64,000 bases of DNA from Dactylis glomerata (lineage: Eukaryota > Streptophyta > Magnoliopsida > Poales > Poaceae). The stretch is from NCBI GenBank assembly GCA_007115705.1, contig QXEO01000236.1, forward strand, positions 588,701-652,700, given 5' to 3'. The notes beneath the pieces are model-generated. The model made no database searches. It was not told the origin of the DNA and was given only the letters and a program-made list of their open reading frames with translations. Both the position numbers and the translations under genes were made by a program. Positions 21,688 to 32,140 of the stretch are shown here, piece by piece. The first letter of the stretch is position 1; each line of letters begins with the position of its first letter.

Positions 21688-23913
21688 TTGAGAGCAAAGA
21701 TGTCGGCTAGGGGATTAGTGCACAATAACACTTCTATATTTGATGGCACAAATTATGATACTTGGAAAATTCACATGCTTAATTATTTTCGGGTCATGGA
21801 CCCATCTATAGAGCGAATTGTAGATGCGGGTTTTTCTCCTCCAAAAGATACTCAAAATCTATCTTTAGAGGATGAGAAAAACTTGTATCTCAATGCTCAA
21901 GCTACTCATGTGATTGTTAATGCTTTGAGCGATGTAGTTACCTTCTCCATCACGCCTTTTCGGAGCGCTCATGAGATATGGACAAAGCTTCAAGAAAAAT
22001 ATGGTGTGTCCAAGATTATTGGGGATGATTGTATTCCTTCCACTTCCGGCCGCGATGAACTTTCATCCACTTCACCAAAGTGTGGCAAGACACAAGGTAA
22101 TGATATGGTGAGTGGTGATGAAACTTGCAATGGTGATAGTATGCTTACTTTTGATGATCCTTCATCTCTATCTCATTGCAATGCTTCATCTTTGGACTTA
22201 AACACTTGTAGCCCCATAAATGTTTTACATGCTTGTGTTGATAGTCCTTGCATATCATGTGTAAATTTCTTGAATAAATCTCATGATGATATGCTTGCTT
22301 TGTCTTGTTGCCATGATACAAATGCTTCTATTTCCTCTAGTATTTGCGATGCTAACCATATAGAGGAAACCGAAGAGTCTTTGGGTCAAGACAAGGTCTT
22401 GAATGGAGCTTCAAGTATTTCTTCATCTTCTTCTTCTCACGGTTCCAACATATGCCTTATGGCTAGGTCTTCAAATCATAATGATGTTGAGGACAATGGT
22501 GAGGATGAGGAAAATGAAGAAGACTATATTGAGTATTTAAACAAGAAGGGTAAGGCGGTCTTTGATGCTTTGCATAACCATAAAAATATTTTGCCCAACT
22601 TCTTTGAAATCATGAGTTGTGCTATTGAGAGCACGAAACTCATTGAGATGAAGGAAGAACAAATTGATAATATATTTTCTCTTGAGCGTGAGTATGCCAA
22701 TGATATCCATGATTTAAAATATGCTCTAGAGGAAGAGCAAGAGCTTCGGGTTTCTCTTGAGGAGAAGCTTGAATCCATTGAGGAGTCATGTAATGAAGTT
22801 ATTTCTAAACTCACTAAAGAATGTGACCTCGCTCTTGCCAAGTTGTCTTCTCCTATTCATAATGATAATGATGCATGTGCTACTAACTCGACTTCTTGTG
22901 AAGCATCTATTTTGAAGGAGAATGTTGAGCTAAGGGCTCAACTTGAATTGCTAACTAGCAAGTATGGGAAATTGGAAGAAATTCATGAAAAGCTTTCTAG
23001 CTCTAATGAGGATCTTCTAGTATCCCATGCTCGCCTAAGGTTAGCTCATGAGGCTATATCTATAAAGGTAACATCTTGTGAGCCTCATGTGGACACTAGC
23101 ACTATTTCTCAAAATGCTATATTGACATGTGCTAGTCCTAGTAATTCTTCATCTCATGCTATTGCTAAATGTTGTGATGAATTACTCTCCTTGCCTTGTT
23201 GCTCTAACAATGAAGCCTCTACTTCCACTAGTACTTGTGTTGTCACTAACCATGTAGAGGAAATCAAAGAGCTCAAGGCCCAAGTTACTTCATTGAAGAA
23301 AGACTTGGAAAATTGTCATGAAGGGAAGTCCACACTCAATAAGATCTTGAGTGTGCAAAAATCCCCCAATGACAAGAGTGGACTTGGATTCAAATCCAAT
23401 AACAAGAACAAGTCCAAGATAAACAAGAAGAAGAAGGGCCAAGAACAAGTCAAGAATTTGGCCAAGATTGTTTGCTTCAAGTGCAAAATTGAAGGGCACC
23501 ATGTTAGATCTTGCCCTTTGAAGAAAAAGGCACTTAGTGAGAAGCAACAAGGGAAGCGGCCTCAAGTTCAAGCCCATGCTCAACCTCGAGTTGAAGTAAG
23601 GTCACTTCCCAAGAAAAATCAAGCTAATGCTCCCCTTGTGGAGAAATCAAGTGAGAAGAAGGTGAAGAAAAGAACTTGCTACATATGTCATGAGAAGGGT
23701 CACCTATCTTCTTCATGCACTAGTGGTAACTCATCCAACCGTATCATAATTGAAGATGTTTATTCGCTTTGCAAGGATAAGGTTGGCAATGTGTTTGCCA
23801 AATTTGTTGGTGCTCAAAGTGGTGTCAAGAAAAGAACCATTTGGGTTGCCAAACCTATTGTTTCTAACTTCTTAGGACCCAACTTGGTTGGGGACCAACA
23901 AGCCATTACTTGA
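21688..23913 (+). CDS. Copia-type gag protein of element C
   Basis: The intact 741-codon ORF begins 27 bp after the PBS. Residues about 8-115 form the copia gag N-terminal region (FDGTNYDTWKIHMLNYF, then HEIWTKLQEKYG), as in DUF4219/UBN2 families. A Ser/Cys/Asn-rich middle follows, with related repeats (SCCHDTNASISSS, PCCSNNEASTSTS). Glu-rich segments at about 320-390 and 410-465 are likely coiled coils. Two CCHC zinc knuckles follow: CFKCKIEGHHVRSC near residue 600 and CYICHEKGHLSSSC near 665. The protein should assemble particles and bind RNA. It ends where sirevirus polyproteins usually continue into protease, so pol was probably lost by deletion. No internal stops are present despite the missing pol, which suggests recent trans-mobilisation. 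Confidence 0.9.
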   Translation: MRAKMSARGLVHNNTSIFDGTNYDTWKIHMLNYFRVMDPSIERIVDAGFSPPKDTQNLSLEDEKNLYLNAQATHVIVNALSDVVTFSITPFRSAHEIWTKLQEKYGVSKIIGDDCIPSTSGRDELSSTSPKCGKTQGNDMVSGDETCNGDSMLTFDDPSSLSHCNASSLDLNTCSPINVLHACVDSPCISCVNFLNKSHDDMLALSCCHDTNASISSSICDANHIEETEESLGQDKVLNGASSISSSSSSHGSNICLMARSSNHNDVEDNGEDEENEEDYIEYLNKKGKAVFDALHNHKNILPNFFEIMSCAIESTKLIEMKEEQIDNIFSLEREYANDIHDLKYALEEEQELRVSLEEKLESIEESCNEVISKLTKECDLALAKLSSPIHNDNDACATNSTSCEASILKENVELRAQLELLTSKYGKLEEIHEKLSSSNEDLLVSHARLRLAHEAISIKVTSCEPHVDTSTISQNAILTCASPSNSSSHAIAKCCDELLSLPCCSNNEASTSTSTCVVTNHVEEIKELKAQVTSLKKDLENCHEGKSTLNKILSVQKSPNDKSGLGFKSNNKNKSKINKKKKGQEQVKNLAKIVCFKCKIEGHHVRSCPLKKKALSEKQQGKRPQVQAHAQPRVEVRSLPKKNQANAPLVEKSSEKKVKKRTCYICHEKGHLSSSCTSGNSSNRIIIEDVYSLCKDKVGNVFAKFVGAQSGVKKRTIWVAKPIVSNFLGPNLVGDQQAIT

Positions 23914-26900
23914 ACAATAGGTGTTGTTGGAGGGCATTGGAGACTTGGCTATATCATGAAGAATTAAGGGATCTTCATCAATTATATTTTCTCAAGTCAA
24001 GTCAATTGAATTATCTTGTGTCTATCATATATCCAATGTTCCTCCTTGCGGTAACTTGTACTCAACTTATCTATATTGAAAGTTACTCACCCCTTTGCAT
24101 GTGTTGGGTTTTGTATCTTGCATGTGTTTGTATATGTTGTGCTTCCTACTTGCTTCATTTTGAGTAATCAAGTATGTGCATGTTGGTTTGCACACCATGT
24201 ATGGGTGTTCTTGTTGAGCCTATTGCATCTTGTTTTATCTTACTTGGCTCTTGTGAGAGATTATTGGACTATCCCATTTTGGGGGAGTGATATGCTTTGC
24301 ACTTCACAATCCAAAAAATGTGTGTACATGAGGAATACCACGTAGTGTTGATATTTAAAGATTATCTAGTTTCTATGTGGTATGTCATTCTCATGAGAAA
24401 TTTAAATTCTATAATGTCCATTAATCATCTTGTTGGATTTTATTTGTATCTTGTGAAAATAAATGTTTTATCACATTATGGGGGAGTAATATGCTTTGTG
24501 CATACTACAAACCAATATAATGTGTATATTTGAGGTTGTGCCACATAGTGTTGATATTGTAAATTATTTTGCGTCTCTGTGGCATGTTTGCTCAAACAAG
24601 TTCTAATTTGCCAAATTATTTTATTGCTCTTGTTTTGGATCTTGTTTGTGAGATACTTTATTGGTAGGGTTTTCCTAAAATGTGGAATGCTACATCAAAG
24701 TTGGAAAACCATTTGCTTCAAGTTATCCTAATCATTGCCTTGCATGATTGTTTAACTATTTGAGTCTATCAAGAATATCTTCTTTAGCATGGTTTTTAAT
24801 TCTTATCCTTCTCCGTATGCTTCTTGGTTGTGAAGATGATCTTGGATTTATATGTACACTACCACCGGGAAATAAATCCAAATACCTCTTGTTCTTGGAC
24901 AATTGGTACTATATCATGTGGTACATATATATTGATCATCTTTACATTGGCTATTTCTTTTAATTGCCCTATCTCTAGCCAAAAATGTATTTGTTTTAGC
25001 TCCCATTGTCTTCCATGACTTTTGTTATTCCATTTGATTTCATTGAACTTGTTTTATGTTATTTATATGTAGGTAAATGTGATGATCCCACTTGTGTGCA
25101 TTTTGTATTCAAATGCAAAATCATAAATGATGCACTAATCTTGGGGGAGCTCTCCTATATTTGTTATAACACACTCTTTGTGTTTATTTCATTTGGTATT
25201 GGTTTTTTTTGTTGGAAGACAAATCTTTTCTTTTTGGTACTTAGTGTGCCATCATAAAAAGTGTGGAGAGTTTGGTTTGTTTGTTTGAACCTTGCTCTCT
25301 TTGGGAGTTGGTGATCTCATTCCTTATTATTTATTTCTTACTCTTAAAATGAGATATGTCTTTGAGCATGTGTGTTTTAGTTATGCTTTATGCTCATTGG
25401 CTTTTGCGTTGTTCACTTGGTGAACTTTGGAGTCAATCTTGTGTTGATTTGATTCTTTGATATAATTTGGACAACCTTTTTTTGTCGCTTCACAATTTTG
25501 TGTGCTCGCTTGTTCTTCTTTGTGTTTTATCCAAATTGTATCTCCTTTGGGCTCTTGAAAGTCTTGTGCATGCATATTTACTAAATGTATACTTTATGGC
25601 ATGCTTTGCTTTCTTTGGTCAAATATATAGGGGAAGCTCCATCAGATCCTAAATCGGCTAAGATGTGCATGAAATTCAATTTCATATTTATATGCACATA
25701 TTTATGTGGAGTTTGTCCTATATGTTGTAGTTTCTAACTACTTTGGACCCAATGAGTTTGGTGACCATCTTGTACTTGAACTTTGTTTTAGGTACATGGA
25801 GATATATTGGTTCTTGTCTCAATAATAAGGATGAAGTGGTGACTAAATGATAATTTGAGGCAAGCTAGGATTATTGAAGGACTCTTATCTACTAGATCCT
25901 ACCATTGATATCTCGGTAACAAGTATCTTCTTCATGCATACTTTTCTAGTATCCAACCTTGTGTAGGTTGTTTCATGGCATGGAAAATCTTTATTTGCAA
26001 ATATTATGCTTCTTGCAAAGGTCTTAATGAAACCCCTTTATTGCAAATGTGAGTAAGTTGAGATGAGTGCATATTATCGGGAACATATAAAATCATGCTC
26101 ATGATTCTCCTATCCCATATATGTCAATTTAGCAATTTTATTGCAAATCAATTCCTCAAGTTTCTCACATGTGCAATATTGTTGAAAGTGTAAATTTAGT
26201 ACTTTCTTTTGGTATCCCTCTTTGTGATACTTGTTGCTTTTCTCAAAGCATCCCAACTATCTTCTTTCCCTTGTTGATATTTGTGATGTCTTTGACTTGT
26301 TTGTGGTTGAAATTCTTCAATATACAATAAGATAAATTGAGCCTTTGGCCATGCTTTAAAAGCAAAAATCTCATTGGTATATTGCATGACTTCATTTTGG
26401 ATATCATGTTCTATTCTTAGTGTCTATTTTGTGTGTACATGTTTCTTTGTGATAATTATCTTTGTGATATTGTCTACTTAGAAACTTATACACATGAGAG
26501 ATGATATCTCATTATTTGATATCTTATTTGAACCTTATGTGTTGGGATGGAATGCTAAGCAATATCATTCATTGAAGACTATGTGGATGCTCTATGCTAA
26601 TCCTTGTATTAGTCTTATCATATGTTGTGTCATTGCGTATCACACATTCCTTGGTTGAGCCTTGTATATGTTATCCCTTACTTTTTGCTCAACCATTTCT
26701 TTGATGCAAGTGTTAAGCTTAATTTCTTCTCTATGATCTCTTGCAAATGGTTGCGTTTTAAATGTTATTGAGGGAGTGAGGATTCCATGTTGTGCAAATT
26801 GTATTCAAATACAAACATTCCAATTTTTGCACGTACCTTGGGGAGCTTCCTCATTTCATTTAAAGCACCATTTTGCGGTTAGCATAGTATTTAATTTCAC

Positions 26901-27599
26901 TTGGTATCATTTTGTTTTGAATAATATTGAGGGAGTGATGATTCCATGTGTGTGCACCTTATACTTCAACTCAATAGAATATTTTGTGCACACACCTTGG
27001 GGAGCTTTCTCATATTATTTAGAGCACCTTTTCGATCTTATCATAATATATCTATTCAATTTGTTCTTTGGATTGTTTGATTGCTCTCTTCATTTGTTGA
27101 AGTTTATCCATCGTGTTATCTTATTTTTTTTGCAATCTTTGATCCTCAATATAGTTTGGTTTCCTTCATATATTTGTCTTTGTATATGTGCATGTGTCTT
27201 CACTTATTTCTTTTGGATATGCACACCGTTTTGGAGGAACCCACACTATATTGGCCTTCCAATTTTTTCGCCCATTTTGGCAATGGATGCCAATGGGGGA
27301 GAAGTTTCGAGGGTTTAAAGGGAATTGGCTTTTATGCTTTGGTTTGTTCTTAAGAATTTGCCTTGCATGCTTTGCATGGTTGAGTATATAGTGGAAACTC
27401 CACCAACAACCTTGGTTGGCAATATATGCAATGAAATCAAGATCATTCACACGTGCATAGATTGTGGGGGAGTTTGCTCTATATATGGTGGTTTTACTAA
27501 CATCACATACTTTTGTAGTATTTGATGTTAGTACAACCATTTTGGTTCTTTGAATTCATTATATAAACCCTCTCAAAGAGATTGTCATCAATTACCAAA
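23914..27599. other. AT-rich non-coding internal region of element C with repeated PPT-like motifs
   Basis: No gene is supported in these 3.7 kb. At least nine purine-rich motifs of the form GGGGGAG or GAGGGAGTGA occur before the true PPT (near 24281, 24478, 25142, 26769, 26839, 26931, 26997, 27293 and 27466). Several sit in degenerate direct repeats: 24281-24365 with 24478-24560, and 26768-26880 with 26928-27035 (shared GATTCCATGTTGTGCA-like and CTTGGGGAGCTT blocks). Repeated PPT-like tracts have been described for sireviruses. Confidence 0.65.
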
Positions 27600-27610
27600 A
27601 TGGGGGAGAT
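27600..27610 (+). other. Polypurine tract of element C
   Basis: ATGGGGGAGAT lies immediately before the 3' LTR start at 27611. Confidence 0.8.
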
Positions 27611-29799
27611 TGAAAGATCATATCGAGCCCCATGTGTGGTTTTGGTAATTAATGACAATCCCTATGGACTAATGGTTGCATTGAGTTATATGTGTAGGAC
27701 TTGTCCATAGACAATGCTTGAACCATTTGTTGGAGTCAAGGTTGTAAGAAGAAGATTATGTGTTGACCAAGGTGTTATTCAAGGAGTGATCCAAAGATTG
27801 GTCTTAAGGGAGTTGAGCTTATGTCAAGTGTGTCTCGAAGAATAAGATTTAGTGAGCTCTCATGTGTATCCTCAAGACACCATCATTATGGAGAAAGAAG
27901 AATTGATTCGAGGATTGATCAAGTCAAAGCGCAAGTTCAAGATGAGCAACTAGAAGAGAACATATGCTTGAATCTTGCCATCTATATTGTGATCATGGAT
28001 ATGTGAAGATATGCTTAAAGAGAGTCTCTTCCATAGTAGAGTATGGGGGAGCAATCCGCAAGACTTCACCAAGCAAGCTCAATCAAGAAAGGTGGTCCAA
28101 CTTGAGAAGATCAAGATCATCATTAACCACCTCAAGTGGAATGCTCAAGGCAAAGGTATGATAGTGTTAGGGTTTCTTTCTTACCGGTCTCATGGTGTTA
28201 GTTGTGAGACCGGGTTATAGGATCGGTAGCCGTACTATCAAGAGGGGCTCTCGAGTGAGTAACTTAATTGTATCGTTCGGAGAGAGCTCAAACCTTTGCA
28301 TACTTGGCATCATCTTTCTTGGTTCTTATTTGGATTTTATCCATGTGAGGTTCTAGAGCTTGTGGTTATTTCCATGACAAGCTCTAGCTCATCAAAAATG
28401 GATTTCGCATGAAACTCTTATTGCGTTTTTGATGTTTGGAGGTTTTACCGGTTTGTCTTCGTAGAGAGGTCAAACCTTTCATCATTTGGTTTTATACTCC
28501 CTTGTTGGACTATGATGTTTCTATGGATGAAGTTGTAGAGCTCGTTGTGGTGATTCCAACGAGCCCAAGATCATCGAAAACGGAGTCCGGATGCTCAAGT
28601 TATTGCCGTTTTCGTTTTGGTATTTCTGCTGTTTCAGTGGGGGCGAAAATAGCCGGCCCGGGGCCGGAAATAGCCGGTCTGAGGGCTGGCTTTAGCCGGT
28701 CTGCCCAGATTTCGTCTCTGTTGCAACCCGGCTTTTTGTCCGGCTATTGCTGGCCTGGGCCGGACTTTTCAGGCCGGCTATAGCCGGTGTTAAGTCTGGC
28801 TTTAGCCGGTGTAAGTGGCTGTAACGGTCAGATTTTCGTGGGGGGGTATAAATACCCCTTCTTCCTCCTTGGGCTGTGCACGTTTTGGGCCTCTCTCTCC
28901 TCCATTGTTGACTTTGCAAGCTTGCCCTTCCTCCTCCATTCCTCCCATGATTCTTGGATATTTTTGAGGGAAAAGGGAGAGGAGATCTAGATCTATCTTT
29001 CCACCAATCAAAATCTCCTCTTAGTGAGGGGAACCTCTTGTGGATTTAGATCTTGGAGTTCTTTGTGGATTTCCTTTGTTCTTCCTCTCATATCTCTCCA
29101 TAGCATTAGTTGCTTTGGTGAGATTTGGGTGAGAAGGATTTGAGCACTTTGTGTGCCCTTGCCATTGCATAGGTTGCATCGGTTTGAGTTCTCCCCGGAG
29201 ATTCGAGTAAGTGAAAGTTTGTGAGCTTATTACTCTTGGGTTCTTGGAACCCTAGACGGCTTTGTGGCTTTGTGGAGCCTTGGTGGCTATCCTTGGGAGC
29301 CTCCAATTAAGTTGTGGTTGCGTGCCCCAAGCTTTGTGTAAAGGCCCGGTTCCGCCTTGAGGAACCCCTTAGTGGAAGAGTGAGCTAGGCCTTTGTGGCG
29401 CAAGCTCACACCGGAGAATAGGGTGAGGCCTTTGTGGCGTTGGTTAGGCCTTTGTGGCGATACCACACCCCTCCAACGAGACGTACTCCCTTTCAAGGGA
29501 GGAACTCGGGAATACATCATCGTCTCCGTGTGCCTCGGTTATTCCTATACCCGAGCTCTTTACTTATGCACTTTACGTTGTGATAGCCTTCGTGCTTGAA
29601 GTCATATATCTTGCTATCACCTTGTTACTTGTATTGCTTAGCATAAGTTGTTGGTGCACATAGGTGAGCCTAGTTTATTTAGGTCTTGTGTGCTTGACAA
29701 AATAAACGCTAGTTTAATTCCGCTTTTGTTCAAGCCATTCGTAAAATTTGATATCGCCTATTCACCCCCCCCCCTCTAGGCGACATCTGTGTCCTTTCA
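27611..29799 (+). repeat. 3' LTR of element C
   Basis: The 2189-bp copy matches 19441-21645 except for about 17 substitutions, a loss of about 19 bp in the GCCGG array and a slightly longer poly-C run near 29766. It is followed by the duplication ACCTC. Confidence 0.95.
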
Positions 29800-30699
29800 A
29801 CCTCACGTTCACTCGCCGGTCAGGTTTTTAAAACTATGCTTGGGAAGGTGTAGCTTCCTGTTAAAATCATGCTCCGACTTTAGTCGTGGCGGGCGATGGC
29901 GGCGTGATGAGTCGCTATCTTGATGAAGGCATCACCATCGCAGTTATTCTCAACCTACTTGTGCTGCTCAGGGGAAACCCTAGATCTAGATCTCCCGGAT
30001 CAGACGATGGAAGCGCGTTTGGTGTGGCTCTCCCTCTTGGCAGTACCGATTTTGGAGCAGGCACTGGACGGTGAAGGCAAGAGGTTGAGTTGTGTGCATC
30101 TTCCGTATTGATGAGATGCTGGGTCTTGGCTGCATGATGTAGCGGGTTATCAGTTACGAACATGCCTTGATGATCTCGCGTAGGGCAGGCGCACCATCTG
30201 TCGACGTGGTGGCATTGATGGTAGGCTGATGAGAGGCTTCGCTTCGGTCTAGCAAACTGGAGATGGGTTAGCAGAAGAGGTGGAGGCAACCTCTGGAGTT
30301 TTTGTACAAGACGCTTTCTTTAGATTTTACCGGGGAGTCGGTGATGGCGGTGTCTGCGACACAAGGTCTTGTCTAGTCCTTTAGGTAGCGATGAACTAGT
30401 TAGGTGGTGCTTTAATACCTTTGTTTGGAGACTTTAGTTTGTATAATAATTTTAAGGGTTTTTGCCTGTCTTTGTTATATAAAGAAAAATCGAAAGCCGT
30501 ATGCATTTTTTCGATGCAGAGGCCATAGTTGTTCCCCATTTTGAAAAAGAATGCATCATCTCCCTAGCGGGAGTATACATCGCTCGTTTTTCGTAACCTG
30601 AATATAATTTTCTGTTCTCGTCTGAAGAAATTTAGTAAAACTCATTTTCCTCTCTTTTGCGAGATTTAAAACTTATTCTGCATACTCATCCTAAGCTTA

Positions 30700-32139
30700 T
30701 CTATAATATCTATAAAGTTGATCCCCACTAAGTGTATTTAATATTTGCAAGCTGCCTCCACAAAGTGCCATGTCACCTGAAATAATAGGAGCCATTTGAT
30801 CAAGTTTAGATGCACAAGATTTTCTACAAGATCATGTTTAATCCGGCCCATCTTTCATTGGAATGGAACAACCGTATACCAATATTAAGGTACTCCGCAA
30901 CCAGACATCTTGCCTTCCCACTTATTTTGGCATTTATTCTCCTTCATGCGCACCTCTTCCCATCCTCTCCCGCTCTTCCTATTTCAGCGATCATGTGGTG
31001 CACCTACACCCAGCCCCTTCCAATCCCCACCATCTCAAGAGCCTCCATCGTCCACTCCTATCCATGTACTCCACTAAAACTATGTGGATGTGTTCCTGCA
31101 ATCTATCTCTCTCCTGAGTATATGGAATTAGGTGATATATACGAGAAGGAATTTCTTTCTTGCAGATCTATTTTTGTTATTGTTGAGTTCCTTTGATAGA
31201 TCCCTAACATACCCCTTTCTCTTGCTTAATCAGTTTGATTTTCAGTGCTTCATCGAGTCAAACCTCAGGGAATATGCACGCAAGCTGCATATGAAGTAGA
31301 TAACATGCAAGTTCCGTGGCTAGCCGATTCTAATTTCTGGCTCTTGCTTTCTTTAGAATAAGAATTATATAGCAAATTCGAGAGGAAAGGCAGAACCTAC
31401 AGCTATAATTCCTACATCACGCTTATGCTGCAACTTTAAGAGACAAATAACTATCTATTGCCGATGATGCATTCATGTTTTGTACCATTTCAGGGGCCGC
31501 TCATGTCTTTCTCTTGATGGTTCAACGTCCAGATTATGTATCCCAACTGAATTCATTCATTGCGAAAGTTCTGGAAGTTTCTCATTAGCCATTACGGGAG
31601 AGGTAGTCTCGGCAACGAAGATGGCATTCTTTTGTTTTGACTATCTAATGCGATGGATCCAAAGAGAAAGTCCAGAGATAATGTTTGCAATAGTTACATG
31701 AGGAGGGTGGTATTTATACCTGAAAATAATTGCTTTGCGGGAGTCCCGTAGCTTTCCTTGAGAGAGCATCAGCCCGCAAGCAATCTCCAAGTTCATACGA
31801 TACTATGTTTTTACATTATTATTTTTGGCAAACAAATGTTATTACATTATTTGGTGTGATTAACTCTGCAAGATTCAACGCGTGGTACAAGTGAGTGTGA
31901 ATATATGAGTACCCTTTTTGGAGACGCTCTAATCCAGTACATGATATGAAATTGAATTGTTGACATCTTAGTAGCTAAATGTATTTGTTCTACAATTTGA
32001 ATCAAAGTATCAGTATTCGATCATATTTATTTTAATGTCGCCTTGGTCTATGTCCACTTCAGGAAATGCATATTTTTCTTTAAAGTTGTTTATAGTATGA
32101 AATTAGAAGTCCCGCAGCAACGCGCGGGATATCATCTAG
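30700..32139 (+). mobile_element. Candidate non-autonomous Helitron
   Basis: The 3' end has the classical form: a GC hairpin (CCCGC-AGCAACGC-GCGGG, 32111-32128) about seven bases before a terminal CTAG, followed by host T. A matching 5' end is TCTATAATATCTATAAAG at 30700, preceded by host A, giving A-T insertion. The 1440-bp body is non-coding, and no Rep/helicase is present. Parts resemble spliced gene pieces (intron-like TTTCTTGCAG near 31163) and may be captured. The 3' terminus is well supported, the 5' end less so. Confidence 0.5.
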
Positions 32140-32140
32140 T

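Larger units (their letters stand above)
19441..29799 (+). mobile_element. Gag-only copia/sirevirus-like LTR element (element C), full length
   Basis: The 10,359-bp element has LTRs of 2205 and 2189 bp, an initiator-Met type PBS, one long gag ORF, 3.7 kb of AT-rich non-coding DNA and a PPT. The target-site duplication is perfect, ACCTC (19436-19440 and 29800-29804). No protease, integrase or RT can be found on either strand. It is therefore a non-autonomous element that must borrow enzymes. The gag layout, large size and repeated PPT-like motifs suggest the SIRE/Maximus lineage (from memory). By hand the LTRs differ at about 17 substitutions plus two indels, roughly 0.8%, or about 0.3 million years at 1.3e-8 per site per year. 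Confidence 0.92.
19090..29838. mobile_element. hAT-type MITE split by element C
   Basis: The ends are a perfect 16-bp terminal inverted repeat, CATAGTTTTAAAAACC at 19090-19105 and its complement at 29823-29838. They are flanked by a perfect 8-bp target-site duplication, CTTGGGAA (19082-19089 and 29839-29846). Eight-base duplications are typical of hAT elements. Without element C and one ACCTC copy the MITE is about 385 bp and has no coding capacity. Confidence 0.85.
19000..30548 (+). mobile_element. LINE-like sequence, interrupted by the hAT MITE and element C
   Basis: The host sequence on both sides of the hAT MITE (before 19082 and after 29846) rejoins as one stretch containing AAACCCTAGATCTAGATC near 29976. 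It ends in a tail with GATGCAGAGGCC near 30519 followed by an A-rich end at about 30548. That tail style (CGATGCAGAGGCC then TTTTTGAAAAAG) is one I associate with Triticeae LINEs. No RT or endonuclease ORF is visible, so it would be a 5'-truncated copy. The left limit is not defined by any signal. Confidence 0.35.
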
